In this document: positions 44,620-51,925 of the stretch, piece after piece | Numbering within the stretch: the first letter of the stretch is position 1 | How the letters are laid out: each line of letters begins with the position of its first letter | DNA from: an uncultured Eggerthellaceae bacterium | Lineage (GTDB): Bacteria > Actinomycetota > Coriobacteriia > Coriobacteriales > Eggerthellaceae | DNA: 64,000 bases | Direction of reading: 5' to 3' | Assembly (NCBI GenBank): GCA_944321455.1 | Contig: CALULI010000006.1 | Location: 186,001 to 250,000, forward strand | Program-made: the position numbers and the translations under genes | The notes under the pieces: generated by a model | The model's input: only the letters and a program-made list of their open reading frames with translations | What the model was told of the DNA's origin: nothing | The model's database searches: none

Positions 44620-45609
44620 CTAGAATTCAGCGTCTCCCTGGCGAAAATCTCCCTGGAGAGAGCCGCCCTGGTGAACACCACCCTGATAAAGATCATCCTG
44701 GCAAAGGCCAACCTGATGATCTTCCTGATGAAGGAAGAACGTTTCCATGACGTAATCAATGGGCATTTCGCGACCAATCCACAAACGCTCAGCCATAGCA
44801 GCCTGCTGAACAAAGATGCCTGCGCCATTGATAACCTTGTTGCCGTGGTTGCGTGCCATCTTAATCAGCTGCGTTTCGCACGGTAGATACGTGGTATCAG
44901 CCACAATCAAGCCATCATGAAGATAGCTTTCATCCAGCAATGATTCAGGATGCTGCTCTGATCCTGCAAGCGTTGCATTCAGCACCAACGTAGACTCCGC
45001 AAGGGAAGCGCGCAACTGATCCGTGTCGGCAAGGTCATAGATATGAATCGCACACGATGAATGCTCCTTCAAGCGCTCAATAAGCGCCTGCCCGCTTTCG
45101 AAAAATTCGTCCTTGGCATTAAAGACGTCAATCTGAGCGACCCCATCAAGAGCAGCCTGCGTGACCACGGCCGATCCCGCACCACCAGAACCTAAAACGG
45201 TAATCTTGCGACCTAAAATGTTGACGCCGTTGAGCACCAGCGTGCGCATAAAGGCAGAACCATCAGCGTTGTCCCCCAAAAGGCGACCATTTTGGATAAC
45301 GACCGTATTAACAGCACCCATAATTTCTGCCACTTCAGAAATTTCATCCAAGTACGGCAGGATTTGCGTCTTAAACGGAGAGGCAACGGTAAAGCCAAGA
45401 AAGCCCAAAGCCTTCATGCCACGAACGGCCTCTTCTAAATTTTCGCGTTCAATATCAAAGGGAATGTAGGCAAAGTTGTATCCCATTTTTTCAAAAACAG
45501 CATTATGGACAACAGGAGAGCCCGAATAGCGAACCCCGTTGCCAATAATGGCAATCAGGCGCGTTTCGCCGTTGATGTGAAGGCCCTTTCCCCCTTTAAA
45601 AGCGTTCAT
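44620..45609 (-). CDS. Shikimate dehydrogenase family protein (AroE-like) with a repeat-derived C-terminal tail
   Basis: A 329-residue AroE-fold NAD(P) oxidoreductase. The start MNAFKGGKGLHING was preferred to an ATG two codons earlier that abuts the AAGAAAG ribosome site. Substrate region: GVRYSGSPVVHNAVF; catalytic Lys in VASPFKTQ (canonical N-V-T-x-P-x-K is altered to F-T-V-A-S-P-F-K); catalytic Asp in GDNADGSAF (usually NTD); Rossmann loop VLGSGGAGSAV; C-terminal GAGIFVQQAAMAERLW. So the Lys-Asp pair is kept, but flanking residues differ and this may be a quinate- or other polyol-type relative. The last 35 residues are repeats of about five residues (QGGVH, QGGSL, QGDFR) encoded by 15-bp tandem DNA repeats. 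Confidence 0.88.
   Translation of the reverse strand: MNAFKGGKGLHINGETRLIAIIGNGVRYSGSPVVHNAVFEKMGYNFAYIPFDIERENLEEAVRGMKALGFLGFTVASPFKTQILPYLDEISEVAEIMGAVNTVVIQNGRLLGDNADGSAFMRTLVLNGVNILGRKITVLGSGGAGSAVVTQAALDGVAQIDVFNAKDEFFESGQALIERLKEHSSCAIHIYDLADTDQLRASLAESTLVLNATLAGSEQHPESLLDESYLHDGLIVADTTYLPCETQLIKMARNHGNKVINGAGIFVQQAAMAERLWIGREMPIDYVMETFFLHQEDHQVGLCQDDLYQGGVHQGGSLQGDFRQGDAEF
44629..44738. repeat. 15-bp imperfect tandem repeat in the 3' end of the aroE-like gene
   Basis: Plus-strand units CTGGCGAAAATCTCC, CTGGAGAGAGCCGCC, CTGGTGAACACCACC, CTGATAAAGATCATC, CTGGCAAAGGCCAAC, then two shorter copies. Period 15 keeps the frame and encodes a pentapeptide repeat in the C-terminus. Confidence 0.88.
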
Positions 45610-45768
45610 ACACATTCTTTCTTATCGGTGTATAGGTAGTTGATACTTTAGCGCAAGACAATCCCGCTTGGCTAAATAAGCGCAATATCACTATGAATAT
45701 TTCGTTTTGTTAGCGGCATAAAGCAACACCGCCGTGCTACCATCATGGAGAACAGAGAAGGGGGTTGT

Positions 45769-47055
45769 ATGACCCAAGCAGAACAAGCAATCTATCGCGA
45801 AAACATTGAGCGCATAGCTGGCTATATAGCAAGCGGCTGCAAGCAGTCTCAGTGTCTTGGCGTTGAATTTGAAAACATCCTTGTCCATAAAGCCGACGGA
45901 AGTCCCGTTGCCTATGACGGACCCCATGGCGTTGAACAGATTCTTGAACGCTTAAGCGCCACCTATCCCGAAAAAACCTGCCAGGACGGGCACGTGTTGG
46001 GCCTTCAAGGCGGCAATGCCACCATCACGCTTGAGCCTGCCGCCTGTCTGGAATACAGCGCAGGTCCTTTTACCACTATCGACCAGGTTAAAGACTCGCT
46101 GGAGCAGTTCCGTGCAACGCTTGATCCCATTCTTGATGAATTTGGTCTTGAAATAGCTGATCTGGGCTATCATCCTTCTGCGTGTGCCCAGGAGCTTTCC
46201 TTAATCCCTAAGAAACGCTACGAAGCCATGAGCCGCTATCTGGGCGAAATTGGCCCCTACGGCGCTTGCATGATGCGCGGGTCGGCGTCGCTACAGGTAT
46301 CTCTTGACTACACAAGTGAAGAGGACGCTATCAAAAAGCTGCGCTTAGTGGACACGCTTGCGCCCCTGCTTTCGCTTCTGTGCGACAATTCGCCTATTTT
46401 CGAAAAGAAGCGCGCTCACCAGCATATGGTCCGCACGTTAATCTGGAAAAACTACGACCCTGCCCGTTGCATGGTTATCCCCCACACCTTTGATGATTCG
46501 TTTGGTTTTCGCGATTATGCCGAATTTGCCTACAACCAGGCCGCCATTATTGCGCCTCACTCTGACGGATCGTGGTCATATGCGGGATCAACCACCTTCG
46601 CGCAACTCTATCGTGATCGGCTGATGGAAGACGCTGATATTGAACATGCGCTTTCGATGATTTTCCCTGATGGACGCCTGAAACGCTTCTTGGAAATTCG
46701 TCCTGCGGATGCCCTGCCAAAGCCTTACGCGCTTGCCTATGTTGCGCTGCTTAAGGGCGTGTTTTACAACGAAGACAACCTTGACGAACTCAGCGCTGCG
46801 TTTGCTCGCGCTCACGTCAACGAAGAGCGCATTGCGAAGGCCAAGGAAAGCCTGATGAGCAAAGGTTATGACGGATGCGCGTATGACCGCCGTCCTGCCG
46901 AATGGCTTGAAATGGTGTTTGAGGCAGCACAGCGCGGATTAAGCGAAGAGGAAGCCGTATACTTAGCGCCTCTCCATGATCTGGTGTGCCAAGAGCAAAC
47001 CTTAGCGCAGCGTTATCCTGAGGATTTCTATACGCATTACCTAGGATTGCGCTAG
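45769..47055 (+). CDS. Glutamate-cysteine ligase family (GCS2/plant-type) protein
   Basis: A 428-residue ATP-dependent carboxylate-amine ligase. The start MTQAEQAIYRENIER has AAGGGGG about 6 bp upstream. The core shows GVEFENILV (metal-binding Glu residues), the family hallmark GGNATITLEPAACLEYSAGPFTTI, MMRGSASLQVSLDY and FLEIRPADALP. This fits gamma-glutamylcysteine synthetases of the GshA/EgtA branch. No gshB or ergothioneine gene is nearby, so the end product (gamma-glutamylcysteine, glutathione or another gamma-glutamyl compound) is unknown. It converges on the Uup gene, stops 4 bp apart. Confidence 0.87.
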   Translation: MTQAEQAIYRENIERIAGYIASGCKQSQCLGVEFENILVHKADGSPVAYDGPHGVEQILERLSATYPEKTCQDGHVLGLQGGNATITLEPAACLEYSAGPFTTIDQVKDSLEQFRATLDPILDEFGLEIADLGYHPSACAQELSLIPKKRYEAMSRYLGEIGPYGACMMRGSASLQVSLDYTSEEDAIKKLRLVDTLAPLLSLLCDNSPIFEKKRAHQHMVRTLIWKNYDPARCMVIPHTFDDSFGFRDYAEFAYNQAAIIAPHSDGSWSYAGSTTFAQLYRDRLMEDADIEHALSMIFPDGRLKRFLEIRPADALPKPYALAYVALLKGVFYNEDNLDELSAAFARAHVNEERIAKAKESLMSKGYDGCAYDRRPAEWLEMVFEAAQRGLSEEEAVYLAPLHDLVCQEQTLAQRYPEDFYTHYLGLR

Positions 47056-47059
47056 GCAC

Positions 47060-48934
47060 TTACGATAAGCGCTCCGATAGCTCCAGCCAGGTTTCTTCAA
47101 GCGCGTCCATATCGTCTTGAAGCGCCTGGATTTCTTTTTGGACCTCGCCCAGCTCAATATAGTTGGATGGATCAATCTCAAGCTGCTTTTGACGCGCTTG
47201 CGCAATCTTTTTCTCCAGCGTGTTCATCTTGCGCTCGGTGGAGTTGAGCTGCTTGCGCAACTCGTGCACTTCGCCACCGCTCAAACCTGATACGGGGGTG
47301 CCTGCACCGCCTTGCGCGTTTGCGCCACCTTGCGCGTGCGCATCGCTTTGCACGCTAGCATCGTTTTGCGCGCTTGTGCCACGCTGATTGCGTGCATTAC
47401 CCTGTCTGCTCGCACTGGCGTCGCCTGTGCGAGCAGACTCCAAAAGCTCTAGGTATTCATCAACCCCACGTGGAACATGACGAATCTTGCCATCAATAAG
47501 CGCATACTGATGATCCGTCACGCGCTCCATAAGCGCACGGTCATGCGTCACCAAAATCAAGGTACCTGGCCAGGTATCCAGCACGTTTTCCATAGCAACC
47601 AACATGTCCGTATCAAGGTCGTTGCTGGGCTCGTCCAAGATCAGCACGTTAGGCGCATCCAGCAAAATAAGCATCAGCTGCAAGCGTCGTTTCTGCCCGC
47701 CTGACAACGCCTTGACCTGCGTTTTAAGGTAGCGGCTATCAAAACCAAGATCTTCCATCAGCTGCGCAGGAGACACGGTCTTGCCGTCGATCACGTAATG
47801 GGACTGATAGTGGCCAAGCACAACACGCACGTAGTCATCGGCGAATTCGTCAAGCTCTTCTAACTTCTGAGAGAGAAACGCTATCTTGACCGTCTTACCA
47901 ATCTTGACGGTTCCCGTCTGGGGATGAAGCGTGCCGCGAATAATATCAAGAAGCGTTGACTTACCCGCGCCGTTTTCGCCCAAAAGACCAAAACGGTCTC
48001 CTGGCCCAATGAGCCAGGTTGCATCATCAATCACGCGCTTTTCATCATAGGCAAACGTGATGTTTTCTAACGTGATGCACTGCTTGCCCAATCGAGACAT
48101 TGCCGCCCGTTTTAATTCAATGGAGTTGCGAAGCGGCGGCTCTTCGGCAATCAATGCACGCGCCGCTTCCACGTGAAACTTTGGCTTTGTCGAACGCGCC
48201 CGCGCACCACGCGAAAGCCACGCAAGCTCACGACGCATCAGGTTCTGGCGCTTCTGTTCAGCCAACTGAATCTGACGCTCACGTTCTACCCGCTGCAAAA
48301 TGTAGGCTGAGTAGCCGCCCTCAAACGGCGTCACGCCGCCATCGTGAACTTCCCACATGCGCAGGCAGACCTCATCAAGAAACCAGCGGTCATGCGTTAC
48401 CACGATAAGCGCTCCAACACCGCGCGAAAAGCGCTTCTTCAGATGGTCCGCCAACCAAGCAATGCCGCCAATATCAAGATGATTGGTGGGCTCGTCAAGC
48501 AAAACAACATCAGCATCGGCAACCAACACGCGCGCCAAATCGACGCGACGGCGCTCCCCGCCCGAAAGGTTATCCACCGTCTCATGCCAATCAAGATCAG
48601 ACACCAACCCGTCAAGAATAGAGCGAATGCGCGCATCACTTGCCCATTCATATTCAGGAATATCGCCCACAATGTTTTCTGCAACGCTTTTTGCATCATC
48701 AAGCTGATCCTTTTGCTGAAGGTGAGCAAAGCGAACACCGCGGCTGCGCAAAACGCGTCCCTCATCAGGCTCCACCGAACCTGAAAACAATCCCAAAAGC
48801 GATGATTTACCATCTCCGTTTCGGCCAACAACACCAATACAGTCTCCCGCATCAACACCAAGAGAAAGGTTGTCGAAGATGACCTTCGTTGGATATTCCA
48901 AATGAACTTTTTCGCAGCCAAACAAAAAGGTCAT
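47060..48934 (-). CDS. ABC-F ATPase, Uup-like
   Basis: A 624-residue protein with two ABC cassettes and no membrane helices. First cassette: Walker A VGRNGDGKSSL, signature LSGGERRRVDLARVL, Walker B VVLLDEPTNHLD. Second: LGENGAGKSTLLDII, LSGGQKRRLQLMLILL, LILDEPSNDLD. The linker RRELAWLSRGARARSTKPKF and a C-terminal coiled coil (about 560-624) assign it to the Uup group, which acts on ribosomes or branched DNA/RNA. Between the second cassette and the coiled coil is a Gln/Ala/Asn/Gly stretch of six-residue repeats (AQNDAS, VQSDAH, AQGGAN, AQGGAG). Confidence 0.93.
   Translation of the reverse strand: MTFLFGCEKVHLEYPTKVIFDNLSLGVDAGDCIGVVGRNGDGKSSLLGLFSGSVEPDEGRVLRSRGVRFAHLQQKDQLDDAKSVAENIVGDIPEYEWASDARIRSILDGLVSDLDWHETVDNLSGGERRRVDLARVLVADADVVLLDEPTNHLDIGGIAWLADHLKKRFSRGVGALIVVTHDRWFLDEVCLRMWEVHDGGVTPFEGGYSAYILQRVERERQIQLAEQKRQNLMRRELAWLSRGARARSTKPKFHVEAARALIAEEPPLRNSIELKRAAMSRLGKQCITLENITFAYDEKRVIDDATWLIGPGDRFGLLGENGAGKSTLLDIIRGTLHPQTGTVKIGKTVKIAFLSQKLEELDEFADDYVRVVLGHYQSHYVIDGKTVSPAQLMEDLGFDSRYLKTQVKALSGGQKRRLQLMLILLDAPNVLILDEPSNDLDTDMLVAMENVLDTWPGTLILVTHDRALMERVTDHQYALIDGKIRHVPRGVDEYLELLESARTGDASASRQGNARNQRGTSAQNDASVQSDAHAQGGANAQGGAGTPVSGLSGGEVHELRKQLNSTERKMNTLEKKIAQARQKQLEIDPSNYIELGEVQKEIQALQDDMDALEETWLELSERLS
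47290..47430. repeat. 18-bp imperfect tandem repeat in the Uup linker
   Basis: Plus-strand units TTGCGCGTTTGCGCCACC, TTGCGCGTGCGCATCGCT, TTGCACGCTAGCATCGTT, TTGCGCGCTTGTGCCACG, CTGATTGCGTGCATTACC follow at exact 18-bp spacing, encoding a hexapeptide repeat. Confidence 0.85.
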
Positions 48935-48948
48935 GATAGCGTTCTCCT

Positions 48949-49004
48949 CAAATTCTCAAATTCTCAAATTCTCAAGTTTTCAAATTTTCCAATACTCAAA
49001 TTCT
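48949..49004. repeat. 8-bp x 7 tandem repeat upstream of the uup-like gene
   Basis: CAAATTCT x3, CAAGTTTT, CAAATTTT, CCAATACT, CAAATTCT: seven contiguous 8-bp units, starting 15 bp before the leftward uup-like ATG. A looser 14-15 bp repeat (GCATTCGCGCAAA, GCCATTCGAACAAAA) follows at 49050-49094. The 264-bp spacer must contain both divergent promoters. Confidence 0.9.
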
Positions 49005-49198
49005 GCATCGCGTAGACAAACCTACACAAGCAGGCCCGCATAGACGGACTTTCGCAGGAAGGCATTCGCGCAAAGCCATTCGAACAAAAGTTTACCCCGT
49101 CTATCTTAAGTATCGTTTCTTTCATTTCAGTATGAACGATTTCCCTTTACCATACTCCTTTAAAAAGAAATTCTGTTACGGCAAGGAACGTTTCATCT

Positions 49199-50281
49199 AT
49201 GGGCACCGATCGGACAACACAACCCTCGCTTGATCAAGCAGCTTCGTCCGCAGTGTCTACCAGTGCGCAAGCGCCCGCAAAGGAACAATCGACCATCGGC
49301 GTGCTCCTGATTAACACAGGCACCCCCGCCTCACCTGACCCTCAAGATATTAAGCCCTACCTTGCAGAATTTTTATCAGACAGGCATTTAATTCAGGTGC
49401 CGCGTTTAATTTGGTGGCCCATTTTGCACGGCATTATTTTAAACACGCGGCCGAAGAAAACGTCAAAGCGCTATCAGCGCATTTGGACTGATGACGGATC
49501 GCCCTTTTTGCTTAATGCGTATCGCCAACGCGATCGCCTTCAAGACTACTTTGATCACGCAGGTCTTTCCTGTCAGGTACGTGTAGGCATGCGCTATGGC
49601 ACACCCAACATTGATGAGGCGCTACAAGCATTCGAGGAGAACGCCATTACTCATGTGATTGCTTTACCGCTCTTTCCCGAAACAGCCTTCTGCACCACCA
49701 AGACCTGTCTCGATAAGGTCCGCGAAGAAGCCGCGCATCATCGCGCCATCACTACCGTTACCACCTTGGCTGGCTATGCTCACCGCAAACGCTATCAGCA
49801 CGCTCTTGCACAAAGCATCGCGGATGTGTGGGACTATCAACCAGGATCAAAACTTTTGTTTTCGTTTCATTCGGTGCCGCTTTCTGACCTTGCCAAAGGA
49901 GACACCTACGTCGAAGAAATAGAAACCAGCGTTGCTGCCGTCATGGACCTTCTTGGTATTCCTGAAGAGGATTGGGAAATTGCGTACCACTCGCGTTTTG
50001 AGGACAATCGTCGTTGGAAGGGGCCTCACCCCCGTTCAGTATTAACCAGCTGGGCGCAAAAAGGAATCACCCGCGTTGGACTTGTGGCACCAGGGTTTAG
50101 TACTGACTGCCTTGAGACGCTCTATGACTGCGCAATTGTGCAAAAGTACTATTTCGAACAATCCTGCCGCGAACAGGGCACCACCGCAGATTTTACCTAC
50201 ATTCCCTGCCTTAACGACCGCCCTGATCATATTGAAGCATTAGCGCAGGTCATCATTGAGGCAATTCCTCAAGCACAATAA
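49199..50281 (+). CDS. hemH: Ferrochelatase
   Basis: Inserts Fe2+ into a porphyrin. The 360-residue product starts with about 33 extra Ser/Ala/Gln-rich residues before the conserved GVLLINTGTPASPDPQDIKPYL. The segment FLSDRHLIQVPRLIWWPILHGIIL...RYQRIWTDDGSPF looks like the proteobacterial/eukaryotic ferrochelatases rather than the coproporphyrin ferrochelatases usual in Actinobacteria. The active-site His is in LLFSFHSVP and the Glu in APGFSTDCLETLYD. The ribosome site AAGGAA is 12 bp from the ATG, farther than normal. No other haem genes are in the window. Confidence 0.93.
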   Translation: MGTDRTTQPSLDQAASSAVSTSAQAPAKEQSTIGVLLINTGTPASPDPQDIKPYLAEFLSDRHLIQVPRLIWWPILHGIILNTRPKKTSKRYQRIWTDDGSPFLLNAYRQRDRLQDYFDHAGLSCQVRVGMRYGTPNIDEALQAFEENAITHVIALPLFPETAFCTTKTCLDKVREEAAHHRAITTVTTLAGYAHRKRYQHALAQSIADVWDYQPGSKLLFSFHSVPLSDLAKGDTYVEEIETSVAAVMDLLGIPEEDWEIAYHSRFEDNRRWKGPHPRSVLTSWAQKGITRVGLVAPGFSTDCLETLYDCAIVQKYYFEQSCREQGTTADFTYIPCLNDRPDHIEALAQVIIEAIPQAQ

Positions 50282-50315
50282 AACAAGCATTCGAAATGGA
50301 TAATCACCTATAAAC

Positions 50316-50371
50316 TTTCGCGTTCGCATAAATATGTGCCCTCTATGTCTTGTTTTTCGCGTTCGCATAAA
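50316..50371. repeat. 17-bp direct repeat downstream of hemH
   Basis: TTTCGCGTTCGCATAAA occurs exactly twice, at 50316 and 50355. The rest of the 286-bp gap holds no supported gene. Confidence 0.85.
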
Positions 50372-50503
50372 ACGGAAGGCATAACAAAAATGGGGGCGGT
50401 TTTGGAATCCACCCCCCTCCATTGCTGATGATTTAATTGAAGGCATCCTTCCCAGAGAAGCTGTTCTCAAGAAGTTTTGCGAATTGTAGTTATTCGGCAT
50501 AGA

Positions 50504-50538
50504 AAACAAAAGAGGGTGTTACTTCACGTAACACCCTC
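50504..50538 (-). terminator. Terminator of the third Usp gene
   Basis: 11-bp stem GAGGGTGTTAC / GTAACACCCTC, 5-nt loop; on the minus strand followed by TTTTGTTTTC. Confidence 0.9.
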
Positions 50539-50567
50539 AAACAGACACAGATTGCGTCTTACAAATC

Positions 50568-51044
50568 TTATTTAACGACCAAAACAGGGATTTCAGATTC
50601 GCGCAGTACTGCATAGCTAACAGAACCGAGTACGCCACGAATAGCGCCCAAGCCACGAGAACCCATAACAATCAGGTCAGCATCAATCTTCTTTGCGAAA
50701 GCAAGAAGGTCTGCAGCTGGGGTATAACCAGGAACAACGTCGATAGAAACCTGAGATTCCATATCATCAAACGTGTCGCCAATACCCTTCTTTACCGTTT
50801 CGGTTTCTTCGTCAATGGTCTTGTTATACAGATCCATGATGTCATCAACGGAAAGCAGATACTGCTGTGGATCAAATGATGCGCTGTTGAAATTAGCAGG
50901 CAACTGAGCATTTGGATGCGTTGTGATGTAAACGATGTGCACTTTGATGCCTTCATTGAGCTGTGCAATTTCGTGAGCCTTGCGAACAGCCTGCAAAGCC
51001 TGTTCTGAACCGTCATAAGCAACAACAACATTATTAAAGACCAT
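50568..51044 (-). CDS. Universal stress protein (UspA family)
   Basis: A 158-residue Usp, same length as the one at 18038-18514 and sharing its C-terminus (VMGSRGLGAIRGVLGSVSYAVLRESEIPVLVVK), so the two look like paralogues. N-terminal NVVVAYDGSEQALQAV is standard. The middle part (about 55-100, PQQYLLSVDDIMDLYNK) is divergent. A GGAGGGG site precedes the ATG; a strong terminator follows. Confidence 0.93.
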   Translation of the reverse strand: MVFNNVVVAYDGSEQALQAVRKAHEIAQLNEGIKVHIVYITTHPNAQLPANFNSASFDPQQYLLSVDDIMDLYNKTIDEETETVKKGIGDTFDDMESQVSIDVVPGYTPAADLLAFAKKIDADLIVMGSRGLGAIRGVLGSVSYAVLRESEIPVLVVK

Positions 51045-51196
51045 AACAAACCCCTCCTATTTTTCGTGGTGGTTAGGCATATAACCCCAATTTATGAGCC
51101 TTTTTACCCTCGTCACTACCTTATCACGACAGCGAATAGTTTGTTGAGATATTTATCGAAAACATGGCACGTAATAAAAGTGTCAACATTGCCACG

Positions 51197-51859
51197 TTAC
51201 TCAAAACAGCCTGGTTCAAGAGGTTCAAGATTAATTTCAATGGTAGGGTCAACCGCAATGGAGCGCAAGTACAGCGTCAGCATTGAATCAGCTTGGTAGG
51301 CAATGTTGAATTTGCCCTTAAACGTGCACCAGTAAAAGAGCAGGCCCGTTACCGTGCCCGCGATGCGCAGCAGCGCTTCATCAATATCAATGTCAGGCTT
51401 AATGATGCCTTCCTGCTTACCTTCTTCAAGGTATGAACGCACCGCACCAAGAATAAGTTCATCTTCAGTTTCGCGGTGGAGAAAGTCAAAAAACGGATTC
51501 AGATTTGCTGAATACAGGCCTGATACAAATTCCAAGCCCACTTCTTTACAGCAATCAATGTAGAAACGATAAATGATGAGCGTTTTTTCAAGAGCGTTAT
51601 GGCCTGCTTCACTTTCTTCAGCCTGCAGCTTAAAACGATAGAAGGCATGTTTGAGGTAATACGCAATCAGTTCGTCTTTACCGGAAAACAGGTTGTAAAA
51701 GCTGCCCGTAGACAGGCCCGCTTCATCGCAAACATTGCGCACTGTCAGGTACTTCATGCCATGCTGATTTACCAGCTTGATAGCAGCCGCCAATAGTTTT
51801 TCACGCGTCACTTGCGCGCGCGTTTCCTGAACAGAAACGTATTTGTTCTTGCGTCCCAT
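51197..51859 (-). CDS. TetR-family transcriptional regulator
   Basis: A 220-residue regulator starting MGRKNKYVSVQETRAQ with GGAGGAAGG upstream. The N-terminal helix-turn-helix is VTREKLLAAAIKLVNQHGMKYLTVRNVCDEAGLSTGSFYNLFSGKDELIAYYL (about 15-65), a textbook TetR DNA-binding domain. The C-terminal ligand/dimer domain contains several Cys (DCCKEVG, YWCTF). A perfect 8-3-8 palindrome 27 bp upstream probably serves for autoregulation. No adjacent exporter reveals a ligand; cysS is immediately upstream on the same strand. Confidence 0.93.
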   Translation of the reverse strand: MGRKNKYVSVQETRAQVTREKLLAAAIKLVNQHGMKYLTVRNVCDEAGLSTGSFYNLFSGKDELIAYYLKHAFYRFKLQAEESEAGHNALEKTLIIYRFYIDCCKEVGLEFVSGLYSANLNPFFDFLHRETEDELILGAVRSYLEEGKQEGIIKPDIDIDEALLRIAGTVTGLLFYWCTFKGKFNIAYQADSMLTLYLRSIAVDPTIEINLEPLEPGCFE

Positions 51860-51885
51860 GCCTTCCTCCCCTCGTTGTATATACA

Positions 51886-51904
51886 TATATCACAAAGTGA
51901 TATA
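51886..51904. promoter_or_regulatory. Candidate TetR operator
   Basis: TATATCAC-AAA-GTGATATA is a perfect inverted repeat located between the cysS stop and the tetR start, the usual place for an autoregulatory site. Confidence 0.6.
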
Positions 51905-51925
51905 ACAAAGCTGCTCAATCGTGAG

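Noticed and set aside
44443-44886. Plus-strand frame resembling a pentapeptide-repeat protein, overlapping tRNA-Ser and aroE
   Set aside because: The similarity comes from the 15-bp repeat read on the other strand; it overlaps a tRNA and a conserved gene and has no supported start.
48949-49004. Possible CRISPR array
   Set aside because: Units are 8 bp and contiguous with no spacers; the 15- and 18-bp arrays also lack unique spacers, and no cas genes are present.
50240-50509. 89-residue minus-strand frame between hemH and the third Usp gene
   Set aside because: It starts inside hemH, spans a direct repeat and resembles no protein family.
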